A stretch of DNA of 64,000 nt from Paenibacillus polymyxa. Its GTDB lineage: Bacteria > Bacillota > Bacilli > Paenibacillales > Paenibacillaceae. Below are positions 42,182 to 50,383 of the stretch, piece by piece. The translations under genes and the position numbers were made by a program. The stretch is from positions 2,254,001 to 2,318,000 of the forward strand of contig NZ_CP015423.1 in NCBI RefSeq assembly GCF_001719045.1. The letters are read 5' to 3'. A model generated the notes under the pieces. It ran no database searches and was not told the DNA's origin. It saw nothing but the letters and a program-made list of their open reading frames with translations. Numbering within the stretch: position 1 is the stretch's first letter; each line of letters starts with the position of its first letter.

Positions 42182-43591
42182 ATGAATAAACAACGGGCCA
42201 TCATCATATTCACTTTATCCCTGAGCATCGCAATGACCGGATGTTCTACAGAAAAAAAAGATGCCGCTCTAGGCTCATCTGCACAGCCAACCGTTGTGCG
42301 CACCGCAATCGTCAAATCCACGCCACTTCAAACGGCCTATAACTTGTCAGGCACTCTTCAGGCTTATGAGGAGAACACACTGGCTTTCCAAAATGGAGGC
42401 ACTGTAGCCAGTGCATATCTCACTGTCGGTACTGCTGTACAGAAGGGCGCCGTTATTGCTAGTCTGGATGACGCTGACTACAAGCTTCAGGTGGCACAGG
42501 CGACAGCCTCCATCTTGGAGGCACAGGCTGGTATTGATAACGCACAGGCTAATTTACAGGCTGCTACCTCCGCGATTCAATCCGCCGATGCCGGCATTAC
42601 AGGAGCTCGCGCGAATGTTAACAAGGTCAATAAAGGCGCACGTGCTCAAGAGAAACAACAAGCGCAAGCTACTGTAGATAAGGCACAAAGCGCTTATAAC
42701 AAGGCCAAGACGGATAGCGAGCGTACACAGAAGCTATTTGAGGCAGGAGCTGCTACCGCATCAGATAATGAAAATGCTCGCCTGAATGCTACCGCAGCCC
42801 TGAAAGACCTAGAACAAGCCAAGGAATCCCTGTCCCTTTTGCTGGAAGGAGCCACAGCCGAAGATCATCAATCCGCCCAAGCTTCCTTTCAAGATGCGCT
42901 TGCAGGTAAAAGCAAAGCCCTTGCGGCCAGTGAACAGGCTGCAGCTTCCCAAAAACAAGCCCATGCCAACTACGAAAAAGCCCTTGTTGCCAAGGGGCAG
43001 GCAGAACTTGCACTTTCACGTACACGTCTAATCTCTCCTGTGAACGGTGTAATCTTAGACAAAATCGTGAATACAGGTGATTTGGTCGCGTCAGGGCAAG
43101 CCGTCTATCGCATAGGCTCCATCGACCGCCTCAAAGTACTGCTTCCTGTACCAGATAGTGAAATTAAGGATTGGAAAAAGGGTCAACAAGTAGAAGTGGC
43201 GCTCTATGAAGAGACTCGTCAAGGTACGGTGTCTAACGTCTATCCTTCGACCAGCACCGACACGGGAAGGGTTAACGTAGAGATTGTTATAAACAATCCA
43301 CAGCGAGACTGGTTACCTGGTCAGGTCATTAAAGCTGCTCAACAGGTGACCGACAAGAATGGGATTCTCGTTCCTGCCGAAGCAGTCATTAACACGGGAA
43401 GCAAGCCTTTTATTTTCAAAGACATTCAAGGAAGAGCTGTTAAAACCCCTGTGGAGCTTGGTAATCAGGTTGTAGATAATCAGTTGCAAATCGTATCGGG
43501 ACTTCGTGAAGGCGAACGTATTATCGTTAAAGGGGCAGAAAACCTGTTTGATGGAAATGCGATTCAGTCGGAGGAAGGCGGACGCCCATGA
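42182..43591 (+). CDS. RND efflux adaptor lipoprotein (membrane fusion protein)
   Basis: A 469-residue HlyD/AcrA-type adaptor. The signal ends in a lipobox (SIAMTGC), so it is anchored to the outer face of the membrane. A barrel-sandwich lipoyl half (LSGTLQAYEENTLAFQNGGTVASAYLTVGTAVQKGAVIASLDDADY, about 43-88), a long alpha hairpin (about 90-280, with Ala/Gln/Lys heptads), the second lipoyl half (ISPVNGVILDKIVNTGDLVASGQAVYRIG), and beta-barrel domains follow. The start is ATG 42182 (GGAAGGA upstream). It overlaps the pump gene by four bases (ATGA). The alpha hairpin is unusually long for a cell without TolC docking; its purpose in a monoderm is unclear. Confidence 0.9.
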   Translation: MNKQRAIIIFTLSLSIAMTGCSTEKKDAALGSSAQPTVVRTAIVKSTPLQTAYNLSGTLQAYEENTLAFQNGGTVASAYLTVGTAVQKGAVIASLDDADYKLQVAQATASILEAQAGIDNAQANLQAATSAIQSADAGITGARANVNKVNKGARAQEKQQAQATVDKAQSAYNKAKTDSERTQKLFEAGAATASDNENARLNATAALKDLEQAKESLSLLLEGATAEDHQSAQASFQDALAGKSKALAASEQAAASQKQAHANYEKALVAKGQAELALSRTRLISPVNGVILDKIVNTGDLVASGQAVYRIGSIDRLKVLLPVPDSEIKDWKKGQQVEVALYEETRQGTVSNVYPSTSTDTGRVNVEIVINNPQRDWLPGQVIKAAQQVTDKNGILVPAEAVINTGSKPFIFKDIQGRAVKTPVELGNQVVDNQLQIVSGLREGERIIVKGAENLFDGNAIQSEEGGRP

Positions 43592-46500
43592 TTGAGTACA
43601 TCGTAAAAAAACGAAAAATTACATTGCTGTTTTTTGTCATGCTGATTTTGGTCGGAATCTTCGGCTTTTTCCAGTTACCACAGCAGGAAATGCCGGATGT
43701 CACCATACAGAATGCTATGGTAACAACAGTCTACCCCGGTGCTTCACCACAAAAAGTAGAACAAACCGTAACCAAAGAGCTGGAGAAACGCATTAAGGAA
43801 GTTGAAGGTGTTAAAACGATTAGTTCGACTTCTGGTAACGGATTCTCCTCTATTTTAATCGAATCCAAAAACGGAGTTGATCCTCAAACGGTTTGGGATA
43901 ATATGCGTAAAAAAGTGCAGGATGCACAAGCTGATCTTCCTCAAGGCGCTGAAGTGCCTGTTGTAAATGACAAGCTAACCAGCTCTTTTATCGGCTCCTA
44001 TGCCCTAACAGCTGACTCTTCCGCACCACTGTATAAACTAAATGATTTAACAACAACTTGGAAAGATCAGCTCAACACCATTTCTGGCGTATCTAGCGTC
44101 AAATTCAATGGTCTCCCTGATCAAGAAGTACGTGTTCATATTGACAACCAGAAGCTTCAGCAATACCAGCTGTCATGGGGACAAGTAGCTCAAGCGGTCC
44201 AGTCTCAAATTGATCGGGTTCCTACTGGTAATATTGAATACAACGGACGTACCTATCAACTTATTGTTCGCGAGACCGAAAAAGCTGATGAATTGAATCA
44301 GGTCCTTTTGACACGCACCAAAGAAGGTAATCCTGTATATTTGAGAGATGTCGGCACAACCGAGCTGGCACATCCTAATACAGAATACTTTGCCTATGTA
44401 GAGGGTAAACCGGCGATTACGCTAAGTATTGGAGCAGAAACAGGCACAGACATCCCTTCTATGAGCGAAAAGGTCAATACCAAGCTCAAAGAACTGGAGA
44501 AAACACTTCCCGCAGGTGTTCACTTTCAAACTCTTTTTGCACAAAAGGATCAGGTAAGCCATATCTTTGACGACTTAAAGCGTGAAACGATTCTTGCGAT
44601 TGCGGCCGTTATTCTCGTTTGTATGTTGGGGCTGAATTTGCTCACCTCTGCATTTGTTGCACTGGCCATTCCTATTTCGGTTTCGATTGCCATTATCTTT
44701 TTGCCTATGTTCGGCATCACTCTAAATCAGATTTCCGTTGTCGGTCTGATCATCGTACTCGGCATACTCGTGGATGATGCCGTAGTTGTAAATGATAATA
44801 TTGAGCGTAGACTTACGGAATTAGGAGAATCACCCTCAGTCGCAGCTGTAAAAGGTACCAAAGAGGTCATGCTTTCTATTTTGGTTGCAACTCTGGCTAC
44901 CATCTCAGCTTTCGCGCCATTGTTGTTTCTTCCTGGAAATGTAGGTGCCTTTATTAAACCTATTCCTGCTATTGTCTCCCTGACCATGCTTGCCTCTATG
45001 ATCATGTCGCTCACCATCATCCCTATTTTTCGAGAATGGTATGAGAAGCGCAGACAGGCTCGTCACCCTCAGGGTAAATCTAAACCAGCAGGCTTGCTCG
45101 GCCAGCAGATTCATTCTTTAAACAAGCTCTATTCACAAAAACTGATGCCTAAGGTCATTCAGCGTCCCTTGTTGACAGCCATGATCGGACTCATGCTTGG
45201 AACAGCCGCCTATGGATTAGTTCCCTTTACCTCAGTTGAACTTTTTCCTGAGTCGGAAGATCCTCATGTTGCACTAAATGTAAAAATGCCTGTAGGCACT
45301 TCAATTGCGGAAACCGACCAGGTCGTTAAAGACCTTGCAGGCTGGGTGAAAAAGCAACCTGAAACTTCCAAGGTCGTCTACAGCGCTGGAGGGACTGCCC
45401 CACAACTGTTTAGTGACATTAATAGTTCGGGTGGAAATATTAGTTATAACGAAACGGTGGGGCAGATTGCTGTCGTCGGCAAAGAAAACGTATTCGATCT
45501 CAATACGACAGTTGATGCTTGGGAACAACATGTTAAGAAATCCTACCCTGGAGTTACAGTTACGATGTATGTTCCTCGTCTCGGGATTCCAGTGGGTAAG
45601 CCCGTTTCTATTCGTATCTCAGGTCAGGATCTGAATGAACTGCAAACCCTTGCCCAGAAGGCAAAGGAGCAGATCGCGACAGTAGAGGGCACAACAGGCA
45701 TCGTGGATGATATAGGAATTGAACGATATGCATTGGACCTTGAGGTCAACAAACAAGCGATGGATCAATACCTGGTAAGCTACACAGATTTGACTCGCAC
45801 CCTGCTTCTATTAAAAGAAGGGGCCCAAGTCAGCCAATTTGATACTGGAAACAGTCTGGTAGATATTAAAATGTATTTGAATCACAGCGACGAGGAACCA
45901 AGTAAGCTTTTCCAACAATTAAGTGTAGTTAATGCAGCGGGTAAGCAAATTCCATTAAACCAGCTTGTCCAGATTAAGCCGTCATTTGCTATTCAGCAAA
46001 TCAAGCATTACAATATGGAGCGGACGATTACGGTGGAAGCCGATTTGAACGGACGAACTGCAAGCGAAGCGATGGTTGATGTTGAAAGTAAGCTGGCGCA
46101 AATGAAGTTCCCAGAAGGCTACAAATGGGAGGTTGGTGGGGAAACCTCTGACCAATCGACCATATTCAAGGACTTAGGACAGCTGGCGATCGTTGTAGTC
46201 TTGCTCATTTTACTCTTGATTACTATGCAATTTTATTCTCTCTCCATTCCTATTATTATTATGACGACCGTGTACCTGGCAGCAGCCGGCGGGATTATTG
46301 GTATTTTCTTGACCGGTATGCCTATTGGTTTTATGAGCATCATGGGAATTATTGCACTCGCGGGCATTGTTGTGCGGAATGGGATTGTGTTAATTGAATT
46401 TATCGAGGATGCACGACATGAAGGAATGGAATTAAAGGAAGCCGTAATACAGGCGGCCGCTGCTCGCTTCAGACCGATTTTATTGACATCTTTGGCAGCT

Positions 46501-46704
46501 ATTGTAGGTATGATTCCATTAGCACTATTGGGAAGCCTGCTCTTTAAGCCACTGGCGTTTACCGTCATTTTCGGTTTGTTATTCTCGACCTTGTTAACCT
46601 TGTTTGTCGTGCCGTCCTTGTATATGATCATGGCCAAGTACAAGATGCGCCGTCAACTCAAAAAACAGCAGCACACAGTTATCACACGTGACCAACCTTT
46701 GTGA
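43588..46704 (+). CDS. RND family efflux transporter (HAE1/AcrB type)
   Basis: A 1038-residue RND pump with the standard two-half layout: TM1, a large external loop, TM2-6, then TM7, a second loop, and TM8-12. Signature segments are VVGLIIVLGILVDDAVVVNDNIERRL in TM4 (both Asp of the proton relay, near residues 396-397) and IIALAGIVVRNGIVLIEFIEDARHEG in TM10, where Arg stands in the place of the AcrB Lys940. It starts with MIEYIVKKRKITLLFFVM. It is proton-driven export of amphiphilic compounds, partnered with the adaptor just upstream. Substrate unknown; the locus is controlled by the TetR gene 55 bases downstream. Related Bacillus pump: SwrC. Confidence 0.92.
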   Translation: MIEYIVKKRKITLLFFVMLILVGIFGFFQLPQQEMPDVTIQNAMVTTVYPGASPQKVEQTVTKELEKRIKEVEGVKTISSTSGNGFSSILIESKNGVDPQTVWDNMRKKVQDAQADLPQGAEVPVVNDKLTSSFIGSYALTADSSAPLYKLNDLTTTWKDQLNTISGVSSVKFNGLPDQEVRVHIDNQKLQQYQLSWGQVAQAVQSQIDRVPTGNIEYNGRTYQLIVRETEKADELNQVLLTRTKEGNPVYLRDVGTTELAHPNTEYFAYVEGKPAITLSIGAETGTDIPSMSEKVNTKLKELEKTLPAGVHFQTLFAQKDQVSHIFDDLKRETILAIAAVILVCMLGLNLLTSAFVALAIPISVSIAIIFLPMFGITLNQISVVGLIIVLGILVDDAVVVNDNIERRLTELGESPSVAAVKGTKEVMLSILVATLATISAFAPLLFLPGNVGAFIKPIPAIVSLTMLASMIMSLTIIPIFREWYEKRRQARHPQGKSKPAGLLGQQIHSLNKLYSQKLMPKVIQRPLLTAMIGLMLGTAAYGLVPFTSVELFPESEDPHVALNVKMPVGTSIAETDQVVKDLAGWVKKQPETSKVVYSAGGTAPQLFSDINSSGGNISYNETVGQIAVVGKENVFDLNTTVDAWEQHVKKSYPGVTVTMYVPRLGIPVGKPVSIRISGQDLNELQTLAQKAKEQIATVEGTTGIVDDIGIERYALDLEVNKQAMDQYLVSYTDLTRTLLLLKEGAQVSQFDTGNSLVDIKMYLNHSDEEPSKLFQQLSVVNAAGKQIPLNQLVQIKPSFAIQQIKHYNMERTITVEADLNGRTASEAMVDVESKLAQMKFPEGYKWEVGGETSDQSTIFKDLGQLAIVVVLLILLLITMQFYSLSIPIIIMTTVYLAAAGGIIGIFLTGMPIGFMSIMGIIALAGIVVRNGIVLIEFIEDARHEGMELKEAVIQAAAARFRPILLTSLAAIVGMIPLALLGSLLFKPLAFTVIFGLLFSTLLTLFVVPSLYMIMAKYKMRRQLKKQQHTVITRDQPL

Positions 46705-46759
46705 TGTATAAAGTGAATTCGATGCTGTCGAGTTGGCCGGTCCCTAGGGGGAAGTATGT

Positions 46760-47662
46760 ATGGAAAGTAAAAAAAATGATATTTTACAGGCGGCCATTCG
46801 GCTGTTCTCCAGAAAAGGCTATTATTCAACATCTGTTGAAGAAATAGCCAAAGAAAGTGGGATGGCGAAAGCATCCTTCTATAAATATTTTCAAGGAAAA
46901 GAAGAACTTCCTCTAGAAATGTGTATCATTCTGGAAAATAACATTGAACAAGACATCCGGGCTCTCTACAGTAAACCTGATCTTTCTAAGCATGATAAAC
47001 TGCACGGTTTTATTGTACTTTACTTGAAAAATCTCGTTGAAAACAAAGTGTATCTCATGATGGATCTTCCTGAGCCTTCCATACTTATTTTTCAGAATGA
47101 ACAACTCAATTACGCATTCGAGAATCATGAATACAAATTGTACAGATGGGTTCGCGAGTGCCTGATTGATATTTTTGGTCCGAGCATTGAAGATCATGCA
47201 TGGGATATGACCTTTGTACTTAAAAGCATTGTGTTTGAATATATCCGCTTCTTTGCCGATCGGATGAATGATGAAACGATTGAACATCTAACACAGTTTA
47301 TTATCTTCTTATCCAGCTCCTTGGCAACCAGCCTGAACAATGCTGATTCAGCTCCACATTTATTCTGGAGCAAGCAAGGCTGGTTACCTGAAAGTGCTCT
47401 AAGTAATCCCTTTGACCAAGGTCGTCAAATTAACAGCCTTCTCCACTCCTTGGAAGACAGTATACTGCTGTCTTCGTGGAGTTCAGAGGAGAAACAAGAG
47501 TGTCAGCAAATCTACGCTCATTTAAAGGAAGAGGCTCTGAAATCGAACCCGCAAAAAGGCCTCCTGAAAGCCCTTTTTGCGTATTTGGAGCAGTACAAGG
47601 AACTGCAAAAGGTTTGTCGTTTACTTAAAAATTTATTGGACCATGCACCGATATCCGAGTAG
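46760..47662 (+). CDS. TetR/AcrR family transcriptional regulator
   Basis: A 300-residue regulator. The N-terminal HTH is typical: KKNDILQAAIRLFSRKGYYSTSVEEIAKESGMAKASFYKYFQGKEEL (4-50). The C-terminal part (from about 60) is all-helical and longer than usual for the family (most are about 200 aa); the last 80 residues, with a second set of helices, are extra. AGGGGGAAG lies about 5-10 bases before the ATG. As the last gene of the pump operon, it very likely represses from the ATTTGAACT palindrome at 42106. The ligand should be a pump substrate (inference). Confidence 0.9.
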   Translation: MESKKNDILQAAIRLFSRKGYYSTSVEEIAKESGMAKASFYKYFQGKEELPLEMCIILENNIEQDIRALYSKPDLSKHDKLHGFIVLYLKNLVENKVYLMMDLPEPSILIFQNEQLNYAFENHEYKLYRWVRECLIDIFGPSIEDHAWDMTFVLKSIVFEYIRFFADRMNDETIEHLTQFIIFLSSSLATSLNNADSAPHLFWSKQGWLPESALSNPFDQGRQINSLLHSLEDSILLSSWSSEEKQECQQIYAHLKEEALKSNPQKGLLKALFAYLEQYKELQKVCRLLKNLLDHAPISE

Positions 47663-47716
47663 TCACTCAGTATTCGGTACTTCGGTGCAAATTCATACTT
47701 AACAGCGAAACACATC

Positions 47717-47756
47717 AAAAAAAGACTGTTCATGCAAAGCATGAAACAGTCTTTTT
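47717..47756 (+). terminator. terminator between tetR and metK (both directions)
   Basis: AAAGACTGTT pairs with AACAGTCTTT, and CATGC with GCATG, with one bulged A between; A and T tracts flank both sides. It ends the pump operon and the convergent metK gene. Confidence 0.9.
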
Positions 47757-47791
47757 GGGTTATTGTTTTTATTTTGATAATATACGAGGAA

Positions 47792-48994
47792 TTACAGCCC
47801 CGCTTGTTCTTTTAGAATTTCAGCTTTATCTACGCTCTCCCATGGTACATCCAAATCTGTACGGCCAAAGTGACCGTAGGCAGCAGTTTGCTTATAAATT
47901 GGACGACGCAGATCCAACATGCGAATGATGCCTGTTGGGCGCAGATCAAAGTTATTTCGGATCAATTCAACTAGCTTCTCATCGCTTACTTTACCCGTAC
48001 CGTATGTATCGACGTTAATCGAAACAGGCGTAGCTACACCAATGGCATAAGCAAGCTGAATTTCCACTTTGTCTGCCAATCCAGCTGCCACGAGGTTTTT
48101 CGCTACATAACGAGCAGCATAAGCAGCGGAACGGTCCACTTTGGTTGGATCTTTACCGGAGAATGCTCCCCCGCCGTGACGCGCATAACCACCATACGTA
48201 TCCACAATAATTTTACGGCCTGTCAGACCTGCATCTCCTTGAGGGCCACCGATAACAAAGCGTCCTGTTGGATTAATGTAATATTTGGTTTGCTCATCCA
48301 GTAATTCGGCAGGAACAACTGGCAAAATAACCTTTTCTTTGATATCTGCTTGAATTTGCTCCAAAGTAGTATCTTCCGCATGCTGCGTAGAAACCACAAT
48401 AGCATCAATACGAACAGGTTTGCCATTTTCATACTCTACCGTTACTTGAGTTTTACCGTCTGGACGAAGATAATTCAGTGTTCCATCCTTACGTACTTCA
48501 GACAAACGTCGTGCAATACGGTGAGACATAGCGATAGGCAAAGGCATCAACTCAGGTGTCTCGTTCGTAGCAAAACCAAACATCAATCCTTGATCCCCAG
48601 CCCCAATGTTTTCCGTTTCTTTATCTACTTCAGCAGGATCACGGCTTTCCAAGGCAGCATTAACCCCTTGAGCAATGTCCGGCGACTGTTCATTCAAAGA
48701 AGTCAATACAGCGCAAGTATTATAGTCGAAACCGTATTTCGCACGTGTATAGCCAATTTCCTTAATCGTATTACGTACAATGGATGGAATATCCACGTAT
48801 TCCGATTTGGAGCTGATTTCACCAATGACGAGAACGAGACCAGTAGCTACCGATACTTCACATGCTACCCGTGCATTAGGGTCATTAGCCAGAAAGGCGT
48901 CCAATACAGCATCGGATATCTGATCACAGATTTTATCCGGATGGCCTTCTGTTACAGACTCGGACGTGAACAAATGGCGGCCTTTTACAGACAT
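47792..48994 (-). CDS. metK: S-adenosylmethionine synthetase
   Basis: A 400-residue MetK, making SAM from methionine and ATP in the cytoplasm. All family motifs are present: [26 protein letters not shown] (8-33), [12 protein letters not shown] (about 120), [21 protein letters not shown] and the P-loop-like [20 protein letters not shown] start at 48994, where GGGAGG lies 9 bases upstream; the frame extends 10 codons further without a site. It is preceded by a promoter, a terminator-like hairpin and a structured leader, but I could not find an S-box (SAM-I) riboswitch, which commonly controls this gene in Bacillales. Confidence 0.97.
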   Translation of the reverse strand: MSVKGRHLFTSESVTEGHPDKICDQISDAVLDAFLANDPNARVACEVSVATGLVLVIGEISSKSEYVDIPSIVRNTIKEIGYTRAKYGFDYNTCAVLTSLNEQSPDIAQGVNAALESRDPAEVDKETENIGAGDQGLMFGFATNETPELMPLPIAMSHRIARRLSEVRKDGTLNYLRPDGKTQVTVEYENGKPVRIDAIVVSTQHAEDTTLEQIQADIKEKVILPVVPAELLDEQTKYYINPTGRFVIGGPQGDAGLTGRKIIVDTYGGYARHGGGAFSGKDPTKVDRSAAYAARYVAKNLVAAGLADKVEIQLAYAIGVATPVSINVDTYGTGKVSDEKLVELIRNNFDLRPTGIIRMLDLRRPIYKQTAAYGHFGRTDLDVPWESVDKAEILKEQAGL

Positions 48995-49125
48995 GAATTT
49001 CAACCTCCCACAATTAAAATACATGAGGATTTATTAAAAAATCCTGACATGGCAATGGCATTATTCAGATACCTTCAAGCCAACAAATGGCGGGAGATAT
49101 CTTGTTACCTTATTAATAAAAAATG

Positions 49126-49149
49126 AACCTTTTCCGGTAGGAAAAGGTT
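49126..49149 (-). terminator. terminator-like hairpin in the metK leader
   Basis: On the minus strand AACCTTTTCC, loop TACC, GGAAAAGGTT form a perfect 10-bp stem, followed by CATTTTTTATT. It begins only about 14 bases after the predicted metK transcription start. It may be an attenuator, or may stop transcripts arriving from the spore-protein gene upstream. Confidence 0.75.
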
Positions 49150-49169
49150 GCGTACAAGCCTCAAATGCC

Positions 49170-49198
49170 ATGATATCCTATTTAAAACAAGGTGTCAA
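49170..49198 (-). promoter_or_regulatory. SigA promoter upstream of metK
   Basis: Minus strand: TTGACA (49193-49198, perfect), 17 bases, TATCAT (49170-49175). It gives a leader of about 170 bases containing the terminator-like hairpin and two further hairpins (AGATA...TATCT around GCCA/TGGC, and AGGATTT/AAATCCT). Confidence 0.8.
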
Positions 49199-49221
49199 TT
49201 CATGCAGCCCAATTACAACAT

Positions 49222-49272
49222 TCGAAATTGAGGTAAGTTTACATGCAAATCAATTTTCGATTCACATGTAAA
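49222..49272. repeat. two interleaved inverted repeats
   Basis: TCGAAATTGA (49222-49231) pairs with TCAATTTTCGA (49250-49260, one extra base), while TTTACATG (49238-49245) pairs with CATGTAAA (49265-49272). The arms interleave, so the RNA could form a pseudoknot or two alternative hairpins. It lies between the spore-protein stop and the metK promoter. Confidence 0.7.
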
Positions 49273-49326
49273 TAACCCTAGTTTATACGCTACTATATAA
49301 TCAAAAACCTAGAAAATTATAGCTAT

Positions 49327-49617
49327 TTACAATGTACCAAATTCAGATAAACTACGTTCAGCAGATTGTATCAGTCGCTTAGTAATTTCACCACCAACTG
49401 AACCGTTCTGTCTTGAAGTCAAATCACGCCATGCTACATTTTGGCCCCCCGCAAACTCCCCCAATTCTGCAGCAAATTCACTGTCAGCATTGGGATGTAT
49501 ATGAGTATATTGAGGATTATAAACTGGTAGCCCAAACTCAGCAGCGATTTCGTACTTCAAATCATCTAACCTGGCACGGCTTTCGGGAATTAATCGTCTT
49601 TGGCCTCTTGACGCCAT
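49327..49617 (-). CDS. alpha/beta-type small acid-soluble spore protein, elongated
   Basis: A 96-residue alpha/beta-type SASP, which coats spore DNA and protects it from UV. The two family blocks are clear: LDDLKYEIAAEFG (17-29, containing the germination-protease site around Glu-Ile-Ala-Ala) and TSRQNGSVGGEITKRLIQSAERSL (67-90). Between them lie about 37 residues (LPVYNPQYTHIHPNADSEF...), where ordinary SASPs have 5-10; the usual length is 60-75. The start is ATG 49617 (GGAGG 9 bases upstream). It shows the host sporulates. Expression should need SigG, but I found no clear promoter in the 140 bases upstream. Confidence 0.85.
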   Translation of the reverse strand: MASRGQRRLIPESRARLDDLKYEIAAEFGLPVYNPQYTHIHPNADSEFAAELGEFAGGQNVAWRDLTSRQNGSVGGEITKRLIQSAERSLSEFGTL

Positions 49618-49759
49618 CGTATACACCCTCCACTAAACATATTGTCTTTCATGGGGTTAGTGTGCAGCGATTAGGTTCAATTTAGCCAAGAACAATTTGC
49701 TATCCCAAGCAGTATTTAAGAAAAAGAGCCACCGAAAGCAGCTTATATACAAAAACAGT

Positions 49760-50338
49760 TTACTGAACAGTGTAACCGCCTCGTACCATAACGACCAGAC
49801 CAAACTTCTGACCTTCTTTTACTTGAATACCTCTTCCTTCTCTAGGAAAGGATAATAAATGATTTTTTTCGACAGTCTGATTATGGACAATTTCCGTTCC
49901 AGAAGTAATATCAATAGCACCACTGGCATCCATACTATACACAACGGCATAACCATTACGTAAAATAAACTCTGACCCTGCTTTGGCAATCAGTTTTTGA
50001 CCAGGCTTTACATCAACTACCTTTAAAGCCTCTGTCTGCTCTGGTGTGGAAGTTTTCCCTGCACCAGAAGTTCCTGACGCCGATGGGTTAGAAGTAGCGT
50101 TTGTTGCTGGAGTAGTCGAACTAGTTGCTTTACTACTCGTGTTACTTGCTGGTACTCCACCTTTGATGGCCTGAGCAATTTTTTGATCAACATAGCTTTT
50201 GGTTACGACTGGATCATCAGCTGTTCCAGGTTGACCAGAACTGGAGGCTCCATTTACTGAATTGTTCATCAAAGAGCCAGCCAAAATTCCTCCTCCAAGT
50301 AAAACAGCAGCCAACGATACTTTATAGCGTGATTTCAT
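49760..50338 (-). CDS. secreted protein of unknown function
   Basis: A 192-residue exported protein. It begins with MKSRYKVSLAAVLLGGGILAGSLMNN, a signal peptide or membrane anchor, followed by DDPVVTKSYVDQKIAQAI (about 41-58), a Ser/Thr/Ala/Gly linker (60-100), and a compact beta-rich C-terminal domain (about 105-192: VVDVKPGQKLIAKAGSEFILRNGYAVVYS...REGRGIQVKEGQKFGLVVMVRGGYTV). I do not recognise the domain. GGAGGAC lies 4-5 bases before the ATG. It follows the TolC-like gene by 45 bases without a terminator, so the two are probably co-transcribed and may act together. Confidence 0.7.
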   Translation of the reverse strand: MKSRYKVSLAAVLLGGGILAGSLMNNSVNGASSSGQPGTADDPVVTKSYVDQKIAQAIKGGVPASNTSSKATSSTTPATNATSNPSASGTSGAGKTSTPEQTEALKVVDVKPGQKLIAKAGSEFILRNGYAVVYSMDASGAIDITSGTEIVHNQTVEKNHLLSFPREGRGIQVKEGQKFGLVVMVRGGYTVQ

Positions 50339-50383
50339 GAAGTCCTCCTACAGCAGGTTATAGCAAGTATAGTTAAGTTTTAA

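Noticed and set aside
48350..49126. A 258-codon plus-strand frame over metK
   Set aside because: Antisense to a highly conserved enzyme; composition (Arg, Ser, Cys, Ile) and lack of ribosome site mark it as a shadow.
49061..49171. A 36-codon frame in the metK leader beginning MAFEACTQPF, a possible leader peptide
   Set aside because: Its ATG overlaps the -10 of the metK promoter, upstream of the predicted start of transcription, and no ribosome site precedes it. It would only count if transcription started further upstream.
48995..49330. SAM-I riboswitch upstream of metK
   Set aside because: Looked for because the gene family often has one, but none of the conserved core strings is visible on the minus strand.
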